A stretch of 12,515 nucleotides of DNA from a bacterium UBA4883 (GTDB lineage Bacteria > Bacillota > Clostridia > Oscillospirales > Acutalibacteraceae): positions 3,048-15,562 of the forward strand of contig DHDF01000152.1 of assembly GCA_002399225.1 (NCBI GenBank), in the 5' to 3' direction. The notes beneath the pieces are model-generated. The model was not told the DNA's origin, made no database searches, and was given only the letters and a program-made list of their open reading frames with translations. The position numbers and the translations under genes are program-made. Shown piece by piece: positions 5,929-12,515 of this stretch (the stretch's first letter is position 1; each line of letters starts with the position of its first letter).

Positions 5929-6864
5929 TTATCTTTCGTTGCCTTTCACCCCTTCAAGAAATTGATTTATGAGCCGATAACACGACCGGACCTGCGCAAG
6001 CCGCGACGAAAAGGTAAAAAAGCCATGCAATGCGTTGCGGATGCGAACAATCTGAACTTCGTTGCCATACTGCCTGAGCTTTTTCCCATACGCTTCTCCC
6101 TCGTCCCGGAGAGGATCGTATTCGGCCGTGATCAGCAGGGTTTTCGGCTGCCCTTCCAGATGATCTGAAAGAAGCGGTGCGAAATAAGGACTGTAAAGAT
6201 CGGTTTTGTTTCGGATATACAGTTCCTGATAATTCTGAATTTTTTTTGCCGTCAGCAGAAAATCCCGGCCGTTTTCGCTGACGGAGTGGAATGGCGAGTT
6301 GTCCGTGTGGTCGTTATAGGTTAACGGATAGAGCAGGATCTGACGGGCAACCCGAAATTCCCCACGGTCAGCTGCCAGCAGACTGACCGCGGCGGCGAGA
6401 TTGCCGCCGGCGCTGTCGCCCATCAGGATAATCCGGCCCTCGGCCGTTTCCGAAGCTGCGCCGTGCAAAAACAGTTCGCGGGCGGCGCTATAACAGTCTT
6501 CCAGCCCACAGGGGAACGGATATTCCGGCGCCAGACGGTAATCCACCGACAGCACACGCCGGCCCGTGTTCCTTGCAAGGTCGGCGCACACGCCGGTATA
6601 ACTCTCGATATCTCCCGACACCCAGCCTCCGCCGTGAAAAAACAGGATGATTTCCCTCGATCGCTGCTGTCTGGGTGAAAAGATCCGGACAGGCAGGCTG
6701 AAACCGTCCGCGACGATTTTCCGGTCCCACATGTCATATCGAAGCTTTAATGAAGGGTGCGCGGCTCTGGTGAGAATTCTTTCCATGCGGTAATGCTTTT
6801 TCACATTGATACTCACATCGGAAAGAGCTTTCAAAACCGCCCGGACCAGCGGGTTCATCACCAT
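5929..6864 (-). CDS. Alpha/beta hydrolase, hormone-sensitive-lipase/acetyl-esterase type
   Basis: The protein is 311 residues from an ATG at 6862-6864 with GGAAGGGG about nine bases upstream. It shows the HSL hallmarks in order: the oxyanion motif HGGGW (77-81), SVDYRLAPEYPFP (106-118), the nucleophile elbow GDSAGGN (149-155, Ser151), then Asp250 in AEYDPLRDEG and His280 in ALHGFF. The full catalytic triad is present, so an active ester or amide hydrolase is expected. There is no signal peptide. It is the first enzyme gene of the hydrolase-acyltransferase-membrane protein operon. Pairing an esterase with an acyltransferase suggests cycling of an acyl group on one metabolite or lipid; that is inference. 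An 84-base gap without terminator separates it from the small Cys protein upstream. Confidence 0.88.
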   Translation of the reverse strand: MVMNPLVRAVLKALSDVSINVKKHYRMERILTRAAHPSLKLRYDMWDRKIVADGFSLPVRIFSPRQQRSREIILFFHGGGWVSGDIESYTGVCADLARNTGRRVLSVDYRLAPEYPFPCGLEDCYSAARELFLHGAASETAEGRIILMGDSAGGNLAAAVSLLAADRGEFRVARQILLYPLTYNDHTDNSPFHSVSENGRDFLLTAKKIQNYQELYIRNKTDLYSPYFAPLLSDHLEGQPKTLLITAEYDPLRDEGEAYGKKLRQYGNEVQIVRIRNALHGFFTFSSRLAQVRSCYRLINQFLEGVKGNER

Positions 6865-6948
6865 TCAAACGCCCCTTCCGTATCGCCGCGCGACAGATAT
6901 GCAAAAGCTTACGCCACCTTCAATCCGGCGGTTGGCTATACAGCCGTT

Positions 6949-7146
6949 TCACTTTTTAGGATAATCCAGAGAGTCCTTTCCGACAGACCTATTTCCCACA
7001 AAGCATTTGCTCAAATTGCACTTTGAATTCTCGCATCCGGATTCTTCGCAGGAACGGACGATTATTTCATTTCTCTCATACTTCATATGAATCGCAACAT
7101 ATGAGTTTAAGAAGCCGCAATGCCGGCTGATTTTTTTATCTGTCAA
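6949..7146 (-). CDS. Small cysteine-periodic protein, unknown function
   Basis: A 65-residue ORF starts with TTG (7144-7146) behind a strong GGGGAGG site with eight bases spacing. It carries Cys10 and then four cysteines at exact five-residue steps, Cys33, 38, 43 and 48 (C-x4-C-x4-C-x4-C), in RSCEESGCENSKCNLSKCF. There is no signal peptide or membrane segment. The first 30 residues are mixed, with a VAIHMKYERNEIIV strand-like part. I do not recognise the family. The spacing differs from ferredoxin or zinc-ribbon patterns; metal binding or thioether modification are possibilities only. It reads in the same direction as the hydrolase operon with no terminator between, so cotranscription is possible. 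The rare start codon is the main reason for caution; no clear promoter was found upstream. Confidence 0.55.
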   Translation of the reverse strand: MTDKKISRHCGFLNSYVAIHMKYERNEIIVRSCEESGCENSKCNLSKCFVGNRSVGKDSLDYPKK

Positions 7147-7281
7147 TATTTCTGCCTCCCCATCGCAATTTTATTCAAAAGATTTGGATCGCACGTATGA
7201 AACAGCCCCATATTTTATGGCTGAGCACTTGGGCCAATTTGCCGAATCAGCCTATTAATCCGACGAAAAAAGATCAGATAT

Positions 7282-7304
7282 AAAAATACGCCCCGAATGG
7301 CGCA
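7282..7304 (-). terminator. Rho-independent terminator after the XRE regulator gene
   Basis: Read on the minus strand, TGCGCC and GGCGTA (7299-7304 and 7287-7292) form a six-pair stem with one G-U pair and a six-base loop, followed by TTTTT (7282-7286). It lies about 40 bases past the stop of the regulator at 7346. It also separates that gene from the small Cys protein further along. Confidence 0.6.
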
Positions 7305-7345
7305 CTCAGCCTGTCGAAAAATTTTAATCAGAGAATCAATCGTTT

Positions 7346-7588
7346 TCAAGAATTATATTGCGAGAAAAAATCGTCATAGGAAATATCCAGGACGGCTTTT
7401 ATCGCGTTGAGTTCTTCAACGGAAATATGACGGATACCCGCTTCGATTTTCGCCAGCGTCCCGCGCGAAATATCGCAACCGCGCACCTGTAACTGTGCTG
7501 AAAGCTGCTCTTGCGTCATTCCTCTTGTGTTTCGGCATTTCCGTATATTTTCGCCAATAATTTTATCTGATTTAATACCTTGACCCAT
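7346..7588 (-). CDS. XRE-family helix-turn-helix transcriptional regulator
   Basis: The protein is 80 residues from an ATG at 7586-7588; the frame stays open to 7801, but the added residues look unrelated and the upstream part lies in the control region. The ribosome site is weak (AAGTGG, nine bases). The Cro/C1-type helix-turn-helix spans about residues 24-50: MTQEQLSAQL, then a turn, then ISRGTLAKIEAG. The tail HISVEELNAIKAVLDISYDDFF is typical of short XRE regulators in Clostridia. It diverges from the promoter at 7635 and is the likely binder of the palindrome at 7663-7682. Its place beside an integrase remnant marks it as part of a decayed integrative element. It is intact and possibly still active. 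Confidence 0.82.
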   Translation of the reverse strand: MGQGIKSDKIIGENIRKCRNTRGMTQEQLSAQLQVRGCDISRGTLAKIEAGIRHISVEELNAIKAVLDISYDDFFSQYNS

Positions 7589-7634
7589 AGATATTAACCA
7601 CTTCTTTTTGTTCTGAATTTGGAGCACTTTATTC

Positions 7635-7663
7635 TTGATTATAAAAGACATTTGCGGTATAAT
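7635..7663 (+). promoter_or_regulatory. Sigma-A promoter for the small-protein/integrase locus
   Basis: TTGATT (7635-7640), exactly 17 bases, then a perfect TATAAT (7658-7663). The predicted transcript starts near 7670, inside the operator palindrome, and leads to the ATG at 7697. Confidence 0.75.
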
Positions 7664-7682
7664 TGCTCTGATATTAGAGCAA
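7663..7682. promoter_or_regulatory. Palindromic operator overlapping the -10 box
   Basis: TTGCTCT (7663-7669) and AGAGCAA (7676-7682) are perfect 7-base inverted arms around GATATT. The left arm shares its first base with the -10 box and the dyad covers the expected transcription start. Binding here would block the plus-strand promoter. The divergent XRE protein is the obvious candidate repressor. Confidence 0.65.
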
Positions 7683-7696
7683 AGAAGTGGTATGTT

Positions 7697-7912
7697 ATGC
7701 CCGACTACAAGAAAATGTATTTTTCCCTTTTCAACGCGATCACAACCGCCATAGATCAACTGCAAAGTGCCCAAAGGAAAAGTATAACCTTGTTGCCGCA
7801 TCCGCGCAAGCAGCTACACCGCATTCATGGCGCTTTATTTTACCGGAATACGTGTCGGCGAATTGACCGCTCTGACGCCAGCCGATGTGGATTTGGAGAA
7901 GGAGACGATTAA
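7697..7912 (+). pseudogene. Truncated small conserved protein fused by deletion to out-of-frame integrase sequence
   Basis: The ATG at 7697 has an AGAAGTGG site six bases upstream and sits behind a good promoter. The first 27 residues (MPDYKKMYFSLFNAITTAI, then DQLQSAQR) look like a short helical protein often seen in clostridial genomes and annotated only as hypothetical; I know no function for it. After about 7780 the reading becomes RKSITLLPHP and then an out-of-frame copy of the integrase sequence, ending at 7912. The end of the small protein and the start of the integrase are therefore missing, and the junction lies near 7780-7800. The chimeric 71-residue product is probably meaningless. 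Confidence 0.55.
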
Positions 7913-8355
7913 CATTAACAAATCCTATCAGCGCATTAAAGGCAGGGACATCATTACGCCGCCGAAGACACCAAAAAGCAACCGCGTGATCACTTTCGGA
8001 CACTCTTTGCGACTGCCTGAAAGAGTATATGGGCAAGTGCTACGGCCTCCAGAAATCAGACCGTTTGTTCTCGTTCGCGAAGTACTTTCTAAAACATGAG
8101 ATGGATCGCGGGTGCCGGAAACCGGGCGCCAAGCGGATTCGGGTTCACGACCTGAGACACAGCCATGCCAGCCTGCTGATTGAAAAGGGGTTCACGCCTC
8201 TGTTGATTGCGGAACGGCTCGGCCATGAGAAAATCGAAACCACACTGGAAACATACAGCCACCTCTTTCCGAACAAGCAGAATGAGGTGGCCTCAAAATC
8301 GGATTTATTGGCCGCAAAGGGAGCCAAGAATCCCGATGTAGCCAACAGGATATAA
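7791..8355 (+). pseudogene. Tyrosine recombinase (phage/ICE integrase), N-terminally truncated and frameshifted
   Basis: The catalytic domain of a Tn916/phage-type tyrosine integrase is visible: SYTAFMALYFTGIRVGELTAL (split: lead-in helix, then the first catalytic Arg in TGIRVGEL), PPKTPKSNRVIT, HDLRHSHASLLI with the His-x-x-Arg box, LGHEKIETTLETYSH, and the nucleophile Tyr in that last motif. All catalytic boxes are present, but the core-binding and arm-binding domains (about 150-200 residues) are missing. The reading frame also shifts at about 7998: ...NRVITF lies in one frame and DTLCDCLKEYMGKCYGL in the next (net loss of two bases or gain of one). The gene is dead. It runs towards guaA and its stop is 48 bases from the guaA stop, which points to an element once integrated at the guaA 3' end. 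Confidence 0.88.
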
Positions 8356-8394
8356 AAATCCCCGCGAAGCCTCATGAATACTGGCTCCGTGGGG
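8354..8394 (-). terminator. Rho-independent terminator of guaA
   Basis: On the minus strand a 12-position stem with one mismatch and one G-U pair (arms 8383-8394 and 8360-8371) is followed after one base by TTTTT (8354-8358). It begins ten bases beyond the guaA stop. The T-run overlaps the stop codon of the integrase remnant on the other strand. Confidence 0.75.
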
Positions 8395-8403
8395 AAAGTG
8401 GTC

Positions 8404-9942
8404 TTATTCCCACTCGATTGTAGCGGGTGGCTTTGACGTTATGTCATAGACTACGCGGTTCACATTTTTAACCTCATTGATCACACGATCGGATACCTTT
8501 TCAAGCACCTCATAGGGAATTCGCGCCCAGTCCGCCGTCATAAAATCAGAGGTTGTCACCGCACGGAGCGCGACGGTGTTATCATAAGTGCGCCCATCCC
8601 CCATAACTCCTACGCTTTTGATCCCAGTTAAGACTGCAAAATATTGATTGATTTTGCGGTCGAGTCCAGCTTTGGCAATTTCATCGCGGAAAATTGCGTC
8701 TGCGTCTTTTAAAAGGGAAAGTTTTTCTTCGGTCACTTCGCCCAAAATGCGGATCGCTAATCCCGGCCCGGGAAAGGGCTGACGCCAGACAAGCGTGTCC
8801 GGCAGCCCCAGTTCCGTGCCGACCGTCCGGACTTCATCTTTAAATAAATAGCGCAGAGGCTCCACAAGCCCGGTAAAACCGATGTCTTTCGGAAGCCCAC
8901 CCACATTATGATGGCTTTTGATTACCGCCGCATTCCCCGTGCCGCTTTCCACCACATCGGGATAAATGGTTCCCTGACACAGAAAATCGACATGCCCAAT
9001 TTTTTTAGCTTCTTCTTCAAAGACGCGGATAAATTCTTCCCCGATGATCTTACGTTTCTTCTCTGGCTCCGTGACACCTTTCAGCCGATTTAAAAAGCGG
9101 GACTTTGCATCCACGCGGATTAAATTCATGTCAAACTGCCGGCGAAATACCCGCTCGACTTCATCTCCCTCGCCCTTTCGCAAAAGGCCGTGATCGACAA
9201 AAATACAGGTGAGCTGTTTTCCCACTGCCTGATGTACCAGCGTAGCTGCAACCGAGGAATCCACTCCGCCAGAAAGTGCGCAGATTACGTTTTTATTTCC
9301 AATCGTCCATTTTAGCTGCTCCACTGTGGACTGGATAAAGGATTCCATTTTCCAGTCGCCGGAACAGCCGCAGATGGAATAAAGGAAATTGCGCAGGATT
9401 TCCTTGCCATGAACGGTATGCTCCACTTCCGGATGAAACTGCGTGGCATAGATCTTCCGTTCCGGATTCTCCATGGCGGCCACAGGGCAGGTTGCACTGA
9501 CGGCGGTGATATGGAAACCGGCAGGAGGAGTTTTGATGTAAACCGTATGGCTCATCCAGCAAACCGATTCCTTTTCAATTCCCCGGAATAGCAAAGAATC
9601 TGCAGTAATCTGAAATTCCGTTTTTCCATATTCCCGGACTGCGGAACTGTCGGTTTCCCCGCCCAAAGAGAACGCAATCAGTTGGGCACCATAACAGATT
9701 CCCAGAATCGGGATTCCAAGGCTGAAGATCTTCGGGTCACATTTGGGAGCACTCTGATCATAGACCGTATCCGGTCCGCCGGAGAAAATAATTCCCTTGT
9801 AACCGGAAGAGGCAATCTCTTCCGCAGAAGTGCGGAAAGATTTAATTTCACAGTAAACGCTCACTTCACGGACCCTGCGTGCGATCAGCTGACTGTACTG
9901 CCCGCCAAAATCCATGATTAAGATGGCTTCTTTTTGTTCCAT
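8404..9942 (-). CDS. guaA: GMP synthase (glutamine-hydrolysing)
   Basis: GuaA converts XMP, ATP and glutamine to GMP in the cytoplasm, the last step of guanine nucleotide synthesis. The chosen ATG (9940-9942) follows AAGGAG nine bases upstream and gives 512 residues, the usual length; an in-frame ATG at 9984 adds 14 unlikely residues. The class I glutamine amidotransferase domain holds [18 protein letters not shown] (9-26), the nucleophile Cys83 in GICYGAQ, and His170/Glu172 in QFHPEVEHT. The ATP pyrophosphatase P-loop is SGGVDSS (224-230), and the protein ends in the standard PPATIEWE. The loop usually read SHGD is SHTV here (131-134), a small local difference. The gene lies 194 bases after purA and ends beside an integrase remnant. 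Confidence 0.97.
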   Translation of the reverse strand: MEQKEAILIMDFGGQYSQLIARRVREVSVYCEIKSFRTSAEEIASSGYKGIIFSGGPDTVYDQSAPKCDPKIFSLGIPILGICYGAQLIAFSLGGETDSSAVREYGKTEFQITADSLLFRGIEKESVCWMSHTVYIKTPPAGFHITAVSATCPVAAMENPERKIYATQFHPEVEHTVHGKEILRNFLYSICGCSGDWKMESFIQSTVEQLKWTIGNKNVICALSGGVDSSVAATLVHQAVGKQLTCIFVDHGLLRKGEGDEVERVFRRQFDMNLIRVDAKSRFLNRLKGVTEPEKKRKIIGEEFIRVFEEEAKKIGHVDFLCQGTIYPDVVESGTGNAAVIKSHHNVGGLPKDIGFTGLVEPLRYLFKDEVRTVGTELGLPDTLVWRQPFPGPGLAIRILGEVTEEKLSLLKDADAIFRDEIAKAGLDRKINQYFAVLTGIKSVGVMGDGRTYDNTVALRAVTTSDFMTADWARIPYEVLEKVSDRVINEVKNVNRVVYDITSKPPATIEWE

Positions 9943-10037
9943 GCGGTGATTCTCCTTATCCAACGATAACTGATTTCCGCGCATCCCTGCAAGTATCGCA
10001 TCTGCGCCTGACTCTCCCGCCTAAAAGGCTGGGGCTG

Positions 10038-10094
10038 TAAAAACCAAAACGCCGGCGGGCGGCCACTTTTCTGCAAACCGCCGAGCCGAACGTT
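10038..10094 (-). terminator. GC-rich hairpin with T-rich tail between purA and guaA
   Basis: On the minus strand AACG...CGGC...GGCGG pairs with CCGCC...GCCG...CGTT (outer limits 10094 and 10048), with small bulges, followed by TTTTGGTTTTT (10037-10047 region). It lies about 45 bases past the purA stop. It may terminate purA transcripts or reduce read-through into guaA. I see no known purine or guanidine riboswitch in 9943-10136. Confidence 0.4.
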
Positions 10095-10136
10095 TTTCAA
10101 TCACGATTTCTATACCCATAAAAAGGATTGCTAATC

Positions 10137-11414
10137 TTAGCGGTACAGGATATCTTCGCGGGAAGGGCCATTGGAAACCATATGGATCGGCACTCCGATC
10201 TGCTGTTCGGCAAACTCTACATAGCGGCGGGCATTTTCCGGCAGATCCTCATATTTTCTGATTCCACGGATATCGCATTTCCAGCCCGGCATTTTTTTCC
10301 AGACCGGTTTGCAGCGCTTGAGTTCCGATGTGGTCGGGAAGGAATCAATCTGCTTTCCATCCAGTTCATAGGCAACACAGACCGGAATTTCGTCCAGATA
10401 TCCCAGAGCATCCAAAACGGTAAGCGCAGCGGAAGTAGCTCCCTGCACGCGGCAGCCATAGCGGGAGGCGACCAGATCCAGCCAACCCATTCTGCGCGGG
10501 CGGCCCGTGGTCGCGCCAAACTCTCCGCCGTCCCCGCCTTTGTGGCGCAGTTCATCCGCTTCTTTCCCGAAAATCTCGCTGACAAATTCGCCCGCGCCAA
10601 CCGCGCTGGAATAAGCCTTTACAACCGCAATGATATTTTTGATCTCATACGGCGGCAGTCCGGCGCCGATCGCCCCGTAAGCGGCGAGCGTGTGCGAAGA
10701 CGTAACCATCGGATAAATACCGAAATCCGGATCTTTCAGCGCGCCGAGCTGACCCTCGAGCAAAATGTTTTTCCCCGCGTGGACGGCATCATAGAGATAG
10801 TGGAACGTATCCCCAACATAAGGCTTCAGCATTTCTTTGTACTTCATTAACTGTTTGAAGACGTCATCCGCAGAAAGCTTCGGCTGATGATACAGATATT
10901 CATAATAAACATTCTTGAGCGTTACAACCCTGTCTATTTTTTCTTTTAGCTCCGTTTCGTCCCCGAAGAGCTCGCTGATCTGAAATCCGATTTTTGCAAA
11001 TTTATCCGAGTAAAATGGGGCAATACCGGAACGGGTGGAACCGAAAGAACGGGCGGAAAGCCTTGCCTCTTCAAAAGAATCAAGCTGAATATGATAAGGC
11101 ATTACTAACTGCGTGCGGTTGGAGACCATGATCTTCGGCTTCGGCACACCGCGTTCCTCCAGAGATTTTAGTTCCGCTACAAATTTATCTGCACTTAGGG
11201 CAACGCCGTTCCCGATAATATTCATCGTATGGTCATAGAATACGCCCGACGGCAGCTGATGCAAGGCAAACTTCCCATAATGGTTTATAATTGTATGACC
11301 CGCATTGCTGCCTCCCTGAAAGCGTATGACAATATCAGATTTTGCAGCCTTCACATCTGTAATTTTCCCTTTTCCTTCATCGCCCCAGTTTGCACCAACA
11401 ATCGCTGTAATCAT
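10137..11414 (-). CDS. purA: Adenylosuccinate synthetase, divergent clostridial type
   Basis: PurA joins IMP and aspartate using GTP, the first step towards AMP. The protein is 425 residues, the usual length, from an ATG at 11412-11414 with GGCGGAG about nine bases upstream. The P-loop NWGDEGKGKI (9-18, Asp12) and the catalytic His40 in GGSNAGHTI are present, as are GEFGATTGRPRRMGW (297-311) and the C-terminal PENARRYVEF and VSNGPSRED. Several normally strict segments differ: the IMP loop usually read GTTGRGIGP is GSTRSGIAP (125-133), and the usual EGAQG is EGQLG (220-224). The changes look like a consistent divergent lineage and not decay, because the frame is clean and catalytic residues remain. 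It lies 117 bases after purB with its own promoter candidate. Confidence 0.93.
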   Translation of the reverse strand: MITAIVGANWGDEGKGKITDVKAAKSDIVIRFQGGSNAGHTIINHYGKFALHQLPSGVFYDHTMNIIGNGVALSADKFVAELKSLEERGVPKPKIMVSNRTQLVMPYHIQLDSFEEARLSARSFGSTRSGIAPFYSDKFAKIGFQISELFGDETELKEKIDRVVTLKNVYYEYLYHQPKLSADDVFKQLMKYKEMLKPYVGDTFHYLYDAVHAGKNILLEGQLGALKDPDFGIYPMVTSSHTLAAYGAIGAGLPPYEIKNIIAVVKAYSSAVGAGEFVSEIFGKEADELRHKGGDGGEFGATTGRPRRMGWLDLVASRYGCRVQGATSAALTVLDALGYLDEIPVCVAYELDGKQIDSFPTTSELKRCKPVWKKMPGWKCDIRGIRKYEDLPENARRYVEFAEQQIGVPIHMVSNGPSREDILYR

Positions 11415-11449
11415 TTTTCATCACTCCGCCGCACCGCTACGGCAAGGTT

Positions 11450-11481
11450 TTACTGCCCTGCGGCCGAATTTAAGGCAGTAA
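11450..11481 (-). promoter_or_regulatory. Leader hairpin upstream of purA
   Basis: Perfect eight-base arms, TTACTGCC and GGCAGTAA (11450-11457 and 11474-11481), enclose a 16-base loop that itself contains CGGCCG. It lies between the purA promoter candidate and its ribosome site. No T-run follows, so it is not a terminator. An mRNA-stabilising hairpin or an operator dyad are the simplest readings. Confidence 0.4.
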
Positions 11482-11498
11482 CTTAATACAACTGTACA

Positions 11499-11527
11499 AT
11501 CATAGCATAAATGGCTGTCAAATACAA
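11499..11527 (-). promoter_or_regulatory. Promoter candidate for purA
   Basis: An extended -10 (TGCTATGAT, hexamer 11499-11504) stands 17 bases after TTGTAT (11522-11527). A second reading is the exact TTGACA at 11516-11521, 17 bases ahead of TGTACA. Both lie just after the purB stop, in the most AT-rich part of this gap, and would make an 80-90-base leader for purA. Confidence 0.45.
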
Positions 11528-11531
11528 ATAA

Positions 11532-12515
11532 TCAGACGGTAATTTCCGCTTTCTGATTGCCGACAGTTTTGTACCGATCCAGTACCGGCTGAACGGTTGT
11601 GCGTAGAAAATCTTCCGTCTGCCGGGGTGCCATTCCCACAAACCGTTCCGGGCTGACCGTTTTGTCCAGTTCCTTCCGGGTCACCCCAAACGCCGGGTCG
11701 GCGGCGATCCGATCCAGAAGGTCATTTTCCCCGCCGTCCTCTTTGATAATGCGTGCAGCCGCCATCGAATGAACACGGATACGCTCATGGAGCTGCTGCC
11801 TGTCGCCACCGCGCTTGACTGCATCCATCAGGATATTTTCCGTCGCCATAAACGGCAGCTCCCGGTTCAGGTGCTGCAAAATCACCTTTGGGTAAACGAC
11901 CAGGCCGTCGGCCACATTCTCATAGAGATTCAGGATCCCATCCACCGCCAGAAACGCCTCCGGGACGCTGAGCCGTTTATTGGCCGAATCGTCCAACGTG
12001 CGCTCAAACCACTGAGTTGCCTCGGTGATGCAGGGATTCAGACTGTCGATGATCACATAGCGGGCCAGCGAAGCAATCCGCTCGCTCCGCATCGGGTTTC
12101 TCTTGTATGCCATGGCGGAGGAACCGATCTGATGCTTTTCAAACGGCTCTTCCACTTCCTTCAAATGCTGCAGCAAGCGGATATCGTTTGAAAACTTTGC
12201 GGCGCTTTGGGCAATCCCGCTCAGTACGGCAAGAACGCGGCTGTCGACTTTTCTCGTATAAGTTTGGCCGGAAACGGCAAAGCAAGCCTGGTACCCCATC
12301 TTTTCCGCAATCAGGCCGTCCAGGCGCTTCACCTTTTCCTCATCACCGTCAAAAAGCTCAAGAAAGCTCGCCTGCGTGCCCGTGGTACCCTTGGAGCCGA
12401 GAAGCTTAGACTGGGAAAGCAGATATTCCACATCCCCCAGATCCATCAGAAGGTCCTGAATCCACAGGGTGGCGCGCTTTCCGACCGTGGTTGGCTGTGC
12501 CGGCTGAAAATGAGT
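11532..12515 (-). CDS. purB: Adenylosuccinate lyase, C-terminal two thirds (5' end outside window)
   Basis: PurB cleaves SAICAR to AICAR and adenylosuccinate to AMP, each time releasing fumarate, and so serves both IMP synthesis and the step after PurA. The frame is open to the window edge, giving 327 residues; an internal ATG at 12446 is not the start. The visible part opens with THFQPAQPTTVGKRA, the substrate-binding stretch with its catalytic His. The fumarase-superfamily signature GSSAMAYKRNPMRSER follows, with the mobile catalytic Ser loop. A VDGILNLYENVADGLVVYP helix and a RGGDRQQLHERIRVHS segment are typical of the clostridial type of about 475 residues. It precedes purA and guaA on the same strand. 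Confidence 0.95.
   Translation of the reverse strand, partial: THFQPAQPTTVGKRATLWIQDLLMDLGDVEYLLSQSKLLGSKGTTGTQASFLELFDGDEEKVKRLDGLIAEKMGYQACFAVSGQTYTRKVDSRVLAVLSGIAQSAAKFSNDIRLLQHLKEVEEPFEKHQIGSSAMAYKRNPMRSERIASLARYVIIDSLNPCITEATQWFERTLDDSANKRLSVPEAFLAVDGILNLYENVADGLVVYPKVILQHLNRELPFMATENILMDAVKRGGDRQQLHERIRVHSMAAARIIKEDGGENDLLDRIAADPAFGVTRKELDKTVSPERFVGMAPRQTEDFLRTTVQPVLDRYKTVGNQKAEITV

Noticed and set aside
7346..7801. Longer 151-residue start for the XRE regulator
   Set aside because: The extra 71 residues cross the divergent promoter and operator and look like no protein. The ATG at 7588 begins right before the usual XRE N-terminus.
8390..8420. Second copy of the guaA 3' end as an attachment-site repeat inside the window
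   Set aside because: By eye no direct repeat of the last 12-15 bases of guaA was found between 3600 and 8400. The distal site, if any, is lost or outside the window.
9943..10136. Purine or other riboswitch between purA and guaA
   Set aside because: Only a GC-rich hairpin with a T-rich tail was found. No conserved riboswitch core was recognised on the minus strand.
10128..10850. 240-residue plus-strand ORF
   Set aside because: It is antisense to purA, whose motifs prove the minus-strand frame.
1..12515. tRNA, rRNA or CRISPR arrays
   Set aside because: No cloverleaf with a T-loop motif, no rRNA-like stretch and no regularly spaced repeats were seen on either strand.

Overview
The window looks like a chromosomal segment from an anaerobic Firmicute of class Clostridia, most likely near the Oscillospiraceae/Ruminococcaceae. 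The evidence is sigma-A type promoters, a CIRCE-like heat-shock operator, strong GGAGG ribosome sites with TTG/GTG starts, and a divergent clostridial-looking PurA. No species is named, because no database comparison was possible.

Layout. (1) 1-800, minus strand: the start of a glycoside hydrolase family 130 mannoside phosphorylase, cut by the window edge. It is preceded and overlapped by a 61-residue ORF that looks like a collapsed mannose-6-phosphate isomerase (manA). (2) 800-1236: a gene-free stretch with a strand-biased hairpin plus T-run facing the GH130 genes, and a good plus-strand promoter followed directly by a CIRCE-like dyad, with no chaperone gene behind it. (3) 1237-2402, plus strand: an orphan Phd/YefM-type antitoxin, a small membrane ORF with a disturbed start, an SPFH/band-7 gene that has lost its middle, and a further ORF scrap. 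(4) 2512-3654: an intact NAD-dependent dehydrogenase of the alanine dehydrogenase/N5-(carboxyethyl)ornithine synthase type. (5) 3691-3972: a 145-bp MITE-like element and a strong bidirectional terminator. (6) 7146-4015, minus strand: a cysteine-periodic small protein, then an operon of alpha/beta hydrolase, HxxxDG acyltransferase and zinc-ribbon membrane protein (DUF6320-like). (7) 7282-8355: remains of an integrative element, with an XRE regulator, a divergent promoter with a palindromic operator, the front end of a small protein, and a decapitated, frameshifted tyrosine integrase. These lie against the 3' end of guaA. (8) 8404-12515, minus strand: guaA, purA and purB (partial), three genes of the IMP-to-AMP/GMP branches.

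The right third is housekeeping DNA and the left two thirds are accessory and partly decayed. At least three loci (the manA-like ORF, the SPFH gene, the integrase locus) keep recognisable ends but have lost internal sequence. The guaA 3' end is a known integration hotspot, which explains the integrase remnant. The best candidate for undescribed biology is the hydrolase-acyltransferase-membrane protein operon with its Cys-periodic leader protein. The orphan CIRCE promoter is the most surprising regulatory signal.
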